Assembly: GCF_020283565.1 (NCBI RefSeq)
Contig: NC_060062.1
Location: 4,749,322-4,813,321 of the forward strand
Length of the DNA: 64,000 nt
Direction of reading: 5' to 3'
Origin: Trifolium pratense
Taxonomy: Eukaryota > Streptophyta > Magnoliopsida > Fabales > Fabaceae
Shown here: positions 25,461-38,077 of the stretch, one piece after another
Layout of the letters: every line of letters starts with the position of its first letter
Position numbering within the stretch: the first letter of the stretch is position 1
Translations under genes and position numbers: made by a program
Notes under the pieces: generated by a model
Seen by the model: only the letters and a program-made list of their open reading frames with translations
The model's database searches: none
Told to the model about the DNA's origin: nothing

Positions 25461-27307
25461 AACTTTCGTTTGTTTCCCTCTGTACTAGAGATGGATGGAC
25501 TCTCTGTCCTTTTTTTTCTTTACAATATATTTTTTGCTATTTTCTTCACTTTTTCATTTACAAATAGGAAGGAAATTTGTTACTTTCATGGAGGTGAAAG
25601 TGGGAAAAGTCCTAACCAAGTTTTGCCACGTATAAGTTGGTTTCATAAAGATTTAGAGATTGTTTTTTAATGTGAAAAAAATAAAAGTTTAATATTATTT
25701 TTATAATATTGAACCATTTTTATTGTGTTCACAAAATATTAATTTGTATGATGCGGTCTAATCTATCCCTTCATAATTTGGCAGTATATTCTTCGACCAA
25801 TAACAACAAAATTACATAAATAAATTTGCATGTGGTATCACAACTAATTTATAACTAATTTTTATTTTGCATGCATATGGTTTGTTTTCATTGATTGATC
25901 GGTATATATACCTCCAAATTATGAATGTGTATTTAAAAAAAAAAACCTAGTTTTTATATTTTAGATCAAACAAACATAATTCTTTAATCATTCAAACTCT
26001 ATCAAGAGTAATACAAGCAGTTTGCATAACACAAGATTAAAGATAAAAGATTCAAAAGATTTAAACAGTGCATAATAGTAGTTCTTCTAAACAAGATATA
26101 TGAAAAGCATTTTAGCATAGACATTAACATAACCTAATTACCTCCCCTTAAAAAGCTATCATGATTTGAGATTAATATTTTTTTTTTCGTGTTTTGCCAA
26201 AGACAATGATTAATATGTCACTTTCATTATATTGTTGATTGATAATACTGTTAGCTTCTACCTATAAGTAGTAGTATGAGTTTTTTTGGTTAATATTTCA
26301 AACTATTCTCAAACATTAGTCTATTGTACATCATACATGAGACATTTTTTGTTAGCATTAGTCTTGGAAGCAATTCTATTTTTTATAAGACGTTTACTTT
26401 AATATATAAATTAGAAGAGAAAGTTTTACACGGCACACAAGTATTTATATACAAATTTAGATACACATATATAAATTAAAAAAAATAATTTAAAAAAAAA
26501 ATTTTGTCACATCAATTTAATTAAATCACTTTAATTATTTGTTGTCTTTAATTTTTTCACTTATTATGAGTGTGACTAAGAAATAATTATTTGAACTTGT
26601 GTTCATATATAAGTACTGTTTCTTTGTTAAACTGTTTTTCATTGATTAAAATATATATTGGTAGAATTTCATATACAATAATATAGAAAATGTAAATTTT
26701 TTACTACAAATATTATCATAATTAAAACTCTCTTTTCATTTTGGTTATAAGAAAAAACTCTATTTTCTTTTTAAAAAGTTTCATTATCGATCTAATGAAA
26801 GAATATTGTCTTTGTCAAAAATAAAATAAAGGTATATTAATCATGTATTTTTGTTTGGATAGCCTTTTTCCAATTTATTTATCAACTTTTCAACTTTATT
26901 TGCAGCCGCGTGTTATTTTCAAGGTATGGTCCACTACTTTTGTTTTTATTGGGAGGATATAATATAATATAATATATGGTCTTATAATTAGGAAATTTTG
27001 TTTTTTGAAGAATTAGGAAATTTTGTTAACAAGCAATGAGGGTGGGTGGGGTTGGGACACCATATTTAGATTAATTGTCCAATAATACTTGTTTTTTTTG
27101 ACACAATTGTATTGTCCAATATAAGTTATAGTCTCTCTGTTTGTATTAGATGAGTTGAGGAAGTCTCTCAACAATGTTTGACCAAAAGCAACGAATCTTT
27201 ACTTTAATAAAACTTGATTCACATGCTGTTAACTAAATTGTTTCACATCGTGTTCATTTCGTAAATATACTATACTATAGTATATATGTGGCGGAATTCG
27301 ACATATC
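25461..27307. other. Gene-free AT-rich intergenic tract
   Basis: No supportable gene or bounded repeat was seen. Short frames here lack any family feature. Confidence 0.5.
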
Positions 27308-27611
27308 TGTCAAATAATCGATTATCTCAAAAGTTTAAGTTATTAAGATAGAGCCATATCAATGGTTTTTATATTATTTCTAACACGCCTCCTCACACAA
27401 TAGCCCACTTGGATTTGAAACGTGGATAATGCATAGGTCCACCTACCATATACTTAAATTCTACTTTTTAATTAGAAAATGAGGGGAGCGTGGATCGAAC
27501 TCTAGACCACTTAGTTATAGAGGCTCTGATACCATGTCAAATAACCGATTAATCCAAAAGCTTAAACTGTTATTATAAAGATATATGCATGGGCTTGTAA
27601 TAGTTTTGTAG
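27308..27611 (-). mobile_element. TRIM-like short LTR retrotransposon
   Basis: Two related flanking repeats are present. One is 27308-27385, beginning TGTCAAATAATCG and ending TCTAACA. The other starts at 27535 with TGTCAAATAACCG and is more diverged at its far end. Directly next to the second, 27523-27534 reads GCTCTGATACCA, the complement of the plant initiator-Met primer-binding site, so the element runs on the minus strand. A purine tract (minus GTGTGAGGAGGCG) borders the 3' LTR. The interior is only about 150 bp with no coding sequence, the structure of a terminal-repeat retrotransposon in miniature. Confidence 0.8.
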
Positions 27612-28704
27612 CTGTAAAATACGAAATTTTACATTCACAAAACACACTCAAGTGGGTTTGTAAGAGTTCGGAAGATGTGATTACAAAGTTGTAAGTCTTC
27701 AAATGCTGAGAGTCCTATATATATGAGAGATGAATATAGTTGTTGATGAAGACTTTGCCAGCTTGGATAGGTCCGTTGAAATTTAACTTGAACGTTGAAA
27801 TATTTTCTCCTTTTGCTCAAATCATTTGCAGTACTATGAATGATTCGTTGCAACTTTCTTGAAAATGAACTCTTTGAACATTGTTGATTGTGAGCATACT
27901 TCTGTGTGCATTTAATGATATAGAGACAAAATGGTTGCAGCAGGTCAAAAATGTTGACATTCTTAAACAAGAGGTCAAATGTGTCAGTTCTATGAGCCGA
28001 TTCTTTAGATAAGTGCATTATTTGTCATTGTCACGTCGGAATCTTGGTGGAGCTTGACTATTTAGGTTATATATTGAATATCTGATATTTTGATTTATAT
28101 TTTAGATTAGATACATTAATTATTTAATAAATCTAAAAAATAGCCACTTCTTATAAAAAAATCAAAGAAAGTATTTTAATTCAAATCAACAAAATTTAAC
28201 CGAAGCGTATTTAATTGAATTGTTAAAGTGTTTGACCCAAATAAATGTTAGTACTCCTTTATTTTTTTTTGCACTTTGACATCATTTTGAGTATGATACT
28301 GCATGTGTATACGGTGCAGATATTATTTTGTTTTTTAATTATTTTTTTTACATAAATTACTATAAATAATTAATATTTTTATGGGAGTTTTCAGTATACT
28401 GGCAAATTAAAATATTTTTCTATATTTTTATTCTAAATTAATACTCCATTCGTTCCGTATTGAGTGATCAAGTTGATTGTTGTACACACATTTTGGTTTG
28501 ACAATATTTTCTACTAATAAATCTAAAAAGTAAGTTGCTTCTTATAAAAAAAATCGAAGAAAGTATTTTAATTCAATTCAAATCAACAAAATTCATTCAT
28601 TATTTTCCATAATTTTTTTCCTCTTATTTTTTTCATAGAACTAAACAGACCATTAATCTCATACATCAGACCTAAAAGAGATTAATTTGATGTTTTTAAG
28701 GAAA
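27612..28704. other. Intergenic sequence, probable retroelement debris
   Basis: A 127-codon open stretch on the minus strand (27635-28018) has no recognisable domain and abuts the TRIM. I regard it as non-coding or retroelement-derived. Confidence 0.4.
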
Positions 28705-28876
28705 ATATTAACATGTGCACCAATGACACATGTTAAGAATACAAATGTAGTAATATTCTCTTGTAACTTATGCATTATATTTTTTAAATATTAATTTTTT
28801 TTATGTTATTAAATACATATTTCTATTTTTAGATACCTTAACATATGCCCTTGATGCACATGTTAACATGACCCTC
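28705..28876. mobile_element. MITE of the CACATGTTAAC family
   Basis: The left end TTAACATGTGCACCAATGAC and the reversed right end GTTAACATGTGCATCAAGGG are inverted repeats of about 35-40 bp. Diverged copies lie at 22.0-22.2 and 23.9-24.1 kb, with a single end at 11.9 kb. Confidence 0.65.
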
Positions 28877-29585
28877 TTTTTAATTGGAGACGGAAACGCG
28901 TATGCGGAGAAGAGCAGCCAGACGTAGACACATGACAAGGACAACAACCTACACACATACACCTCTCTGACCACACATTTAATTCACTTCACTTTATAAA
29001 CTTTATTAATTAATTCATCTTCATCTCACGATATTATCGCATCTCTTACTTTACTTACTTTCAAATAGTATCTCGTTCTCATATTCTCATCTCATATCGC
29101 AATCATGACATGTACAACCACTCTTTTGCAATAGTATCACGTGATATAAACGCATCTCGCAATGGCATGTTTCGTAATATTCACCAAACTTTAAGCCCAA
29201 TTAATACTTATCCTTCTCAATTAAACTTTGTCGTTACAGAAACAGGGATCTGAACCAAGTAAAAGTCACTTTCTCACTTACTCAAAATTCTCAGTAATCT
29301 CCACCGTACATTTCTCCACGTCATCATCATCATACTCCAAGATCCATATCCAACGGTTAAAACTCCTCTCTCATCATATTGCTTCAACAGAAAATAGAAA
29401 CTCACGGTCCGAAGCTCAAGTACAGCTGTTAGCTCGAGATTCCGAGCCGATTGTTAAGCCGGCTTTGTGGGTCCCATGATAACTTCACTTTCTTATAAAA
29501 TTACACTAGCGTATCATATAGCTTATAAAAAATGCGATAAGCTATGCTGATAAGTAATTCTACATATCACCTCTTCAATCTGTCG
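28877..29585 (+). promoter_or_regulatory. Promoter-proximal region of the TOPLESS-related gene
   Basis: About 0.7 kb upstream of the TATA box. It is less AT-biased than the tract before it and shows no coding family. No specific transcription-factor site could be defended. Confidence 0.4.
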
Positions 29586-29598
29586 CCTCCTATAAAAA
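29586..29598 (+). promoter_or_regulatory. TATA box of the TOPLESS-related gene
   Basis: CTCCTATAAAAAAAC precedes a CT-rich stretch (29631-29652, mostly CT dinucleotides). A TATA followed by a pyrimidine-rich leader is a common plant core promoter layout. Transcription would start near 29620, about 0.8 kb of genomic DNA before the start codon. Confidence 0.55.
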
Positions 29599-29875
29599 AA
29601 CCCACCTATTTCTGCAAGTTCAAATGTCCCCTTCTTTCTCTCTCTCTCTCTCTTATTTATATATATATAGATTTAGAGGAGTTTTTAGAGAGAGAAAGAG
29701 TAGATTAGTTCATAAATTTGAGGAGAGAGAAAGTGTTTTTAAGAGAATCAAGTTTTGGTCTTTTTGGGTGACTTTGTGTTGTGGGTTTGGTTCCATATTC
29801 GGAGTCTCCTTTGTTGTTGTTGTTGTTGGTGTTATTCTCATCTCATGTGTGTTATGTTCGGTCTTTGAAGCCAAG

Positions 29876-30367
29876 GTAACAACACAACAACATAGTTTCT
29901 CTCTCTTTCATTCATGCTTCCGAATCTGTGTTCCCTTTAAAGTCTATAACTTTATTTTAATTTTTTGTTTTTAATTATTAATTTTTTTTTTAGTTTTTGA
30001 TTTTTTGGGGTTGACACTTTTGGTTCATGCATCTTCATCCTGGATTAAAGTCTTATTTTTTATGTGTTTGATCATATGGGAAAATAGAGAGAGAGAGAGA
30101 GGGTTTAGAGAGAGAAAGAGTCAAATGGGTGTTCAATTTTTTCTTAGTTTTTGTTTGGCCAACAAAATCACATCGATTTTCTTTTTTTAGTTAATTTTTG
30201 CAAAATAAAGAAGGTTATTTTTTTCTGCTTTGCCATAAATGCTTTCTGGTTAAGTAATTTTTAATATATATTTTTTAAGGTTATTTATTTATTTATTATT
30301 TTATCATTATTTATAGATGACCCTTTTGTACAATTTTTTCTGACTTTTTTGAATTTCATTTTTGCAG
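29876..30367 (+). other. Intron in the 5' UTR of the TOPLESS-related gene
   Basis: A good donor (CCAAG|GTAACA) at 29876 pairs with a TTTTTGCAG acceptor at 30367, 36 bp before the ATG. A second acceptor-like TTGCAG lies at 30386. Splicing removes several upstream ATGs from the leader. The pairing is inferred from splice signals alone. Confidence 0.6.
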
Positions 30368-30403
30368 ATCTAGTTCACTGTTGCAGATTTTAGTGTGGTT
30401 AAG

Positions 30404-33400
30404 ATGTCATCTCTGAGTAGAGAATTGGTGTTCTTGATCTTGCAGTTTCTGGATGAGGAAAAGTTCAAGGAAACTGTTCACAAGTGGGGCTAAGTTTTTT
30501 TGTTCTTTCATTTTAACTTATTATTATTTTTGGTACTAGTTTTTTTTTGTGGTTACCACATTTGATTTGACTGATTAATTGATTATACTTTATTATGTTT
30601 GATAAAGGCTTGAGCAGGAGTCTGGATTTTTCTTTAACATGAAATATTTTGAGGATGAAGTGCATAATGGGAATTGGGATGAAGTTGAAAAGTACTTATC
30701 TGGTTTCACAAAAGTAGATGATAATAGGTATTCTATGAAGATATTTTTTGAGATAAGAAAGCAAAAGTATCTTGAGGCATTGGATAAGTAAGTCTCACAT
30801 CACATTTTGGTTTTTTCTGATTTTAATTATTTGTTGACTTTCAAGATACTTATTTGTTGTTGTAGTGATCTTAAAATCCATTATATTGTAGTTGCGGACA
30901 GTAATTTAAAGCCATGCTCAGAATTATAGTTTTCTTTCTAGCTAGCATACAACAAAAACTTACACTTGAAACTGTTTTGAAATTTTGTATTTGTATAGGC
31001 ATGATCGGTCGAAGGCTGTAGAGATATTAGTGAAGGATTTGAAAGTGTTTGCTACATTTAACGAAGAACTGTTCAAGGAAATCACACAGCTTTTGACATT
31101 GGAGAATTTTAGGTACTAGTTTAAGTTTTAAGGTTTTTTTTTTACACTTTCGAATTCGGTTTGTAAGATACATCGGTTGAGTTTCTGTTATTATAGGGAA
31201 AACGAACAGTTGTCTAAGTATGGTGATACTAAGTCTGCGCGGGCAATCATGTTGGTTGAGCTTAAGAAGCTGATTGAAGCAAATCCCTTATTTCGCGACA
31301 AATTGCAGTTTCCTAACCTTAAAAACTCGAGGTTGAGGACACTCATCAATCAAAGGTAATTTTTTTCCTATGTCTAAGCATATTTGCTATTAAGTTGTTC
31401 ATCTATGTTATAGTGCTAAGCTTTGCATTGAAGATATACACTTTCTAGCAGTTGATTAGGTTGTGTTCTTTTGACAATGAACCTTTTTTGTATTCCTTCT
31501 TTTAAAATAAATTACAGCTTGAATTGGCAACATCAACTTTGTAAGAATCCACGTCCAAATCCTGATATAAAAACTCTTTTTGTGGATCACTCATGCGGAC
31601 AACCAAATGGTGCACGAGCTCCTTCACCTGCCAACAATCCACTATTAGGATCCTTACCAAAGGCTGGTGGATTTCCTCCTCTTGGTGCTCATGGGGTGAG
31701 CTTCTTTTTATATCATAAGCTTCATTAAACGTCTCTTTTACCTTTGGATTCTTATTATAATGCTGGAACTTTCTTGCTTTGTGTTTACAGCCTTTCCAAC
31801 CTACTCCGGCACCAGTGCCAACCCAGCTCGCCGGTTGGATGTCAAATCCTACCCCTGTAGCACATGCTGCAGTTTCTGGTGGAGGAACTATAGGTCTTGG
31901 TGCTCCATCAATGCCTGGTAATACACTATTTCTCATTCTATTGTTCTCCAACTCTTTTATGTTAGTCGTACCAAGAATGAATAGACTATCTATGAAGCAC
32001 TGACACACACGCTCACACACCAAACACAACACTGATAGGGATAATAATTTGAAAAAAATATTAGTAATTGAATGTAACTACATGTGTTGGCGTCAGACAC
32101 CTGTCATGCGTTCAATCTGAACTACAGTTAACTTTTGTTTCTTTACCATGTTTAGGTGCTTTGAAGCATCCTCGGACGCCTCCACCTAATCTTTCTGTTG
32201 ACTATCCATCGGGAGACTCAGATCATGTTGCTAAGAGAACAAGGCCAATGGGAATAACAGATGAGGTAAATTTGTCTTTACTTGTAGACACAACACTAGA
32301 ATTAACACCTACGCATATGCAAGTTTCGACTTTGGACCCTTCAAGTTTTTCTGATATCTATAACTTAATGTAGGTAAATCTACCTGTCAATGTGTTGTCG
32401 GCACCATTCCCAGGGCATGGTCATAGTCAGGCTTTTAATGCACCTGATGACTTGCCGCTACCAAAGACTGTCATGCGAACTCTGAATCAGGGCTCATCTC
32501 CTATGAGCATGGACTTCCATCCAGTTCAACAATCTTTACTTCTAGGTTGGCTTCTCCTCTAAGGCATTTGAATAATTTTTTATTTTATTTTATTTGCATT
32601 TATTTCCCATCAAATTACCGTTTCACTAAGTTTGTTTTTCTATATCCAATGGCAGTTGGTACAAATGTGGGGGACATTGCATTATGGGAGGTGGGTTCTA
32701 GGGAGCGGTTGGTCTCGAGGAACTTCAAAGTTTGGGATCTTAGTGCATGTTCAATGCCATTTCAGGTCTTCTTTTTAATCTTCTTCCTTTAAATGATGTT
32801 CTTGATGAAAATTAGTTATGAATACTTAAGAGTTTTTTAAGCTAGCCATGACTGAAGAGAAAACTAACTGATCTATTCAGGCTGCTCTTGTCAAAGATCC
32901 AAGCGTTTCTGTTAACCGTGTGATTTGGAGTCCTGATGGCGCTTTATTTGGTTAGTTGAAAACTTTTCTAATTCTTCAATGTTTCATAGAATATATACTT
33001 TCAGATGTCAACTCAACCGACCCAATTACTAATGTCTTGAATTTGTTCAATTAATAGGAGTTGCATATTCGAGGCACATTGTTCAAATATACTCTTATCA
33101 TGGTGGGGAGGAAGTTCGGCAGCACTTGGAGGTACATGCTCATTCCATATATATTCTTCCTCTGGTCTTGAATATACTCACAAATACATACATATATAGT
33201 TATATACAGATAGATATATGTATTGTTATTAATGTTAACCTGTTTTCTAGATTGATGCTCATGTTGGCGGAGTAAATGATCTAGCATTTTCCCACCCGAA
33301 TAAGCAACTGTGTGTGATAACTTGTGGTGATGATAAGACCATTAAGGTGAGTTTGTCAAAACATGAACTTGATTTACTGAAGTCGAAGAGATCGATATGT

Positions 33401-36400
33401 TTCTAACTATAAGTTATGTAATTTAATAAGGTGTGGGATGCTGCTTCGGGAACAAAGCAGTATACATTTGAAGGTCACGAGGCTCCAGTTTATTCAGTCT
33501 GTCCGCATTACAAAGAAAACATTCAGGTAGGAATTAAATTTAACATCTTTGCGGAGAATGTTTTGAGTTTGTTGGCACAATTCCTTTAATAATGTTTGGT
33601 ATAGGTCCTGTTTTGCTGATTTTCTGGTTGGTTTTCTAGCTAATAATTCTTATGCTGTGTATGTTGTAGTTCATCTTTTCAACAGCGCTAGACGGAAAAA
33701 TAAAAGCATGGTTGTATGACAATTTGGGATCTCGTGTTGATTATGATGCTCCTGGTCGATGGTGCACAACTATGGCTTATAGTGCTGACGGTACAAGGTC
33801 AACATTCTCAACCATAGCTCCTTGTAACTTGTCGAAATATACTTCCTATTTTTTCGTCACTCTATGTTCAAATGTTTTGACTGAATGTATTATTATAGGC
33901 TCTTTTCATGTGGAACAAGCAAAGATGGAGAATCCTCTATTGTGGAGTGGAATGAGAGTGAAGGAGCTGTGAAAAGGACTTATCAAGGATTTCGTAAACG
34001 GTCTTCAGGCGTTGTGCAATTTGATACTACTAAAAATCGATTTTTGACTGCTGGCGACGATTTCTCGATTAAATTTTGGGATATGGATAATATTCAGCTT
34101 TTGACAACCGTTGATGCTGATGGGGGTCTTCCTGTAAGTTCACTATTTTATTGTAAATTAAATAGCCGATTGCTAAAACTATTGGTTGCTAATTCATTTA
34201 TGGTCTTATCTCTAGGCAAGTCCACGTATTCGTTTCAACAAGGAGGGAACTCTTCTAGCCGTCTCAGCAAATGATAATGGAATCAAAATTATAGCCAATG
34301 CTGAGGGTATCCGTTTATTGCGTACATTAGAGAATTCTATGTACGATGCATCAAGAGCATCAGAATTAGCAAAGGTATAATAAAATAGATGCAAATGATA
34401 ATTTTATTAGTATTAATTATTTTAGGTCTCGGTATAAATTTCACTTATTAACTTGGTTACGAATTTATTCGCTAAAATATTTATTAATCAATCATTTGAA
34501 TGCATTCAATATTTGTTTTTATGGTGTTTAATATTGTAAAAATTAGTTAGGCTTTAAAGGCCTCGAATGTTATCGCTGTTAGTTTTTAAAGGGCCTCGTT
34601 TCAAATTTTACTTTGGGCCTCTAGATTTATTGGGCTGACCCGAATAAATAAAACACAATCTAACACGATATCTTGCGGCAGCCTACTATAAATTCAATGT
34701 CTTCTGCTGCCGCTGCAACTAGTGCTGCCCTAGCTGAGAGAGCTTCATCCGCAGCGGCTATTGCTGGAATGGTTTGTGATCTTATCCTTTTAATTCTCGC
34801 ATGTTACTTGCAGCTTTTTTGTTACATTATTGTTGGGATTATTAATATTAGTTGATTGATTAATGAACTCTATGTCAAAAAAATGTCATCAGAATGGCGA
34901 CGCTCGAAACATGGGCGATGTTAAACCTAGAATAACCGAAGAATCCAATGACAAGTCAAAGATATGGAAGCTCACTGAAATCAACGAACCATCTCATTGT
35001 AGATCCTTGAAGCTGCCAGAGAATGTTAGAGTAAACAAGGTAATTCTAAATTATCAAATACCCTCCGATGGAAGTTTTACTAATCAAATGCAAATAGTGA
35101 AAAAATAATGCATCCTTAATCATTTTATGTAAAATTACTTTAATCTCTAAGTATGGATCGTAAAATAATACTGTATAGTATAATAATTGCTATTGTTGTT
35201 CTGATTCTGTGACAGATTTCGAGGTTGATCTATACAAATTCAGGTAATGCTATTCTAGCGTTGGCATCAAATGCCATTCACCTTCTCTGGAAATGGCCGC
35301 GAAATGATCGTAATTCATCTGGCAAGGTGTGTGCTCCTGTGAAGTTACTTTTGTCAGTCTACTACTATTATCTTTTCAGAAAGTGGTAATCGAAATTTAT
35401 GCTTTTTTTTTTTTTTTAATTATGTAGGCCAATGCCTCTGTGCAACCTCAGTTATGGCAACCATCGAGTGGCATCCTGATGACTAATGACATCGCTGATA
35501 GCAATCCTGAAGATTCTGTTCCCTGCTTTGCTCTGTCGAAAAATGATTCGTATGTAATGTCTGCATCAGGAGGAAAGATATCCTTGTTCAACATGATGAC
35601 TTTTAAGGTAATCTTTATGTTGTAAATATTGTATATCTGTAATGATGTGTATTCGGCTCAGGTTAGAATATTCTTTTTAAACGAATTAGTGTGTGTACCT
35701 TATTCACCACTTTGAAATCTATCAGAAATATCTACAACACTTTATGAGCCTAATCAGTATTGAAGACTATGTTTTGCAATTATTCCTAATTTCCTGATAA
35801 TCAAAATGTTGTAACCTTGTATATGTGCAGACGATGACAACTTTCATGCCTCCACCACCTGCTGCTACCTTTCTTGCTTTCCATCCTCAGGACAACAATA
35901 TTATTGCTATTGGCATGGATGATTCCTCCATTCAGATATACAATGTCCGTGTTGATGAGGTAACACTACTCCGTGTATAAACAATTTCGAATCATATTTG
36001 AGATCTATGAAGCACAAACAGACACTGAGCATAACACTGACGTCTGACACCTAGCAACAGTAATAATTTAATGAAAAAGGAAGTGATTGAATGTAACTAC
36101 ATATGTCAGTGTCATGTCGGTGTCAGACATCAGACACGTCTTCAATCTGAAGTGTTGGTGCTACATAGTTTGAGATTGGTGTTAATGCAAAGTTCTTTTG
36201 TAGGTTAAAAGTAAACTCAAAGGTCATACAAAAAGGATAACTGGTCTTGCTTTCTCCCACGTATTGAATGTTCTTGTTTCATCCGGTGCGGATGCTCAGG
36301 TAATAATTTTCAAATATAGACCTTTCTTCAGAATCTTGCTTATCTATGATTAGGTTGCATTGAATTGAAAGAACGTCTATAGATCCCTTTTGAGTATACA

Positions 36401-38077
36401 ATTGGCAATGCAATTTTGTGAGGTTACGATATATAGAGTTGTGTTTCACATCTTTTTGTTATGTAGATTTGTGTGTGGAATACTGATGGATGGGAAAAAC
36501 AGAAGACCAGATTCTTGCAGCTACCTCCCGGGAGGACTCCATCAGCACAGTCAGATACTCGTGTACAGTTTCATCAGGATCAGATACAGTTCTTGGTTGT
36601 ACACGAAACTCAGCTTGCCATTTTTGAAGCAACTAAGCTAGATTGTCTAAAGCAGGTTAGCCTTTTGAGTTCAATCTGCTTTTAATTGATTTCATTATAT
36701 TTTTTATTGTCTTATATAAAATATCTGGATTTATAGTGGGCTCCAAGGGATTCTTCTGCACCAATATCACATGCAACATTTTCGTGCGACAGCCAGCTGA
36801 TATATGCAAGCTTTTTAGATGCGACTGTCTGTGTATTTAATGCTTCAAATCTCAGATTACGGTGTCGTATCAATCCTTCTGCTTATCTTCCTGCAAGTGT
36901 CAGGTAAGGCTTGAGCAGTTCTTTGACTTCTTTCCTTTTGAGTTGTAGTTTTTCAGGTTGAGTTAGGTCTAAGTCCAAATTTTTAGAATCTATATATCAT
37001 TTCTTTGAAGATTTTATATATTATTCGACATGTAGAATTTGCTTGTTTTGTGTTTAAAAACAAACATCATAATAGGACATGGTTTATGATAGGACATCAT
37101 AGTATCATTTGTTCCATGTAGCTGAGCTGATCTCACTTAGTAAGAAGTTTTGGTGCTGCTGCTTGTTTTATATTGGATTAAATTAAATAGTTTTGGTTCC
37201 TATAATATACATTTTTGTGTGCTAATTCCATGAAAAATAGGAACATTTGTTTTGCTCCTTATTGTTTTGTTTTTACTCGAAGTTAGTCTATGTTGAATTA
37301 GTCCTTGTAATATGAGGACTATATTGATTTTAGTTTGCCCTAAAAATGTTAAGAGTCCCACATTAGATAAGAAATGACCTGAAAATGAGTTTATAAAAGG
37401 GAGGCATCCCTCATCTTACAAGTCGATTTTGTAGGATTGAGTTAGGGTAAATCTAAACTCTAAGATGGTATTAGAGTCTAAGATTTGTTGGGACACCCAC
37501 TATTGGACCACTCTGGTCAGTGGTCACGTTCCAGATGCCCAAGCTTGGACATATGGGGGTATGTTAAGAGTCTAACATTGTGAGAGATATGACCTGAAAA
37601 TGAGAGGTGTCTGTCACCTTATAAGTCAGTTTTGTAGGGTCAAGCTAGGCCAACCCAAATTCTAAGAGATCTGGCATCATTTTTTTTATGGGAATCAATT
37701 CAAACATAAACCAAATCTCACATGAACTAATCAAAACAAGTAGGACTAAAAGCAAAAATTTACATTTTTCAAGGATTAAATCAAACATATTTTTTGTAAG
37801 GACTAAGAAGAAAAATGAAGCCTTTTATATATTTATAATAATCTTTCATGTGTTTATATGCAGCAATTCAAATGTACAACCACTAGTAATTGCAGCACAT
37901 CCACAAGAACCAAATCAGTTTGCTGTAGGACTATCTGATGGTGGAGTTCATGTGTTTGAGCCACTCGAATCAGAAGGCAAATGGGGAGTGCCACCTCCGG
38001 TTGAAAACGGATCAGCTAGCAATAATGTAGCAGTAGCTACTTCAGTTGGACTTTCTTCAGATCAAGCACAAAGATGA
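30404..38077 (+). CDS. TPL: TOPLESS / TOPLESS-related transcriptional co-repressor (1136 aa)
   Basis: Coding exons: 30404-30483, 30608-30787, 30999-31112, 31197-31355, 31518-31695, 31791-31917, 32156-32265, 32374-32545, 32656-32765, 32881-32950, 33058-33131, 33251-33346, 33431-33526, 33670-33797, 33899-34133, 34216-34374, 34682-34771, 34893-35039, 35216-35326, 35428-35607, 35831-35959, 36204-36299, 36467-36655, 36737-36903 and 37864-38077. They total 3411 nt in one frame. Residues 4-36 are LisH and about 34-92 CTLH, forming the topless domain that binds EAR (LxLxL) motifs of Aux/IAA, JAZ adaptors and other repressors. A proline-rich linker (about 180-290) follows, then two WD40 propellers with TIKVWD, SIKFWD and ICVWN strands. 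In the nucleus these proteins recruit histone deacetylases and silence genes. Arabidopsis TPL has 1131 residues. Asn176, changed to His in tpl-1, is intact. It is closest to TPL/TPR1/TPR4; the exact paralogue is not settled. Confidence 0.97.
31985..32128. repeat. Truncated MITE copy in TOPLESS intron 6
   Basis: It starts CTATGAAGCACTGACACAC and shares GTAATTGAATGTAACTACAT and a GTCAGACAC run with the fuller copy at 36004-36171. The right terminus is missing. Confidence 0.65.
36004..36171. mobile_element. MITE in TOPLESS intron 21
   Basis: The ends CTATGAAGCAC and GTGCTACATAG are near-perfect inverted repeats. The body is made of ACACTGAC/GTCAGTGT-type words that fold back. Related copies lie in TOPLESS intron 6 and COQ5 intron 2. 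Confidence 0.7.
37347..37667 (+). mobile_element. TRIM (miniature LTR retrotransposon) in the last TOPLESS intron
   Basis: The LTRs are 37347-37465 and 37562-37667. Both start TGTTAAGAGTC and share ATGACCTGAAAATGAG and GTTTTGTAGG. Directly after LTR1, TGGTATTAGAGTC (37466) is a slightly decayed initiator-Met primer-binding site. A purine-rich ATGGGGGTA precedes LTR2. The internal region is only about 96 bp with no coding sequence. It lies in the 960-bp intron 24, in sense orientation. Confidence 0.88.

Noticed and set aside
27635..28018. A 127-codon minus-strand frame
   Set aside because: It lies next to a TRIM, has no domain and an atypical composition. I treat it as non-coding.
29228..29479. 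An 83-codon plus-strand frame upstream of TOPLESS
   Set aside because: It lies in the promoter region before the TATA box, has no domain and no splice support.
31502..32032. A 176-codon minus-strand frame
   Set aside because: It lies antisense across TOPLESS exons 5 and 6 and their introns, and has no family features.
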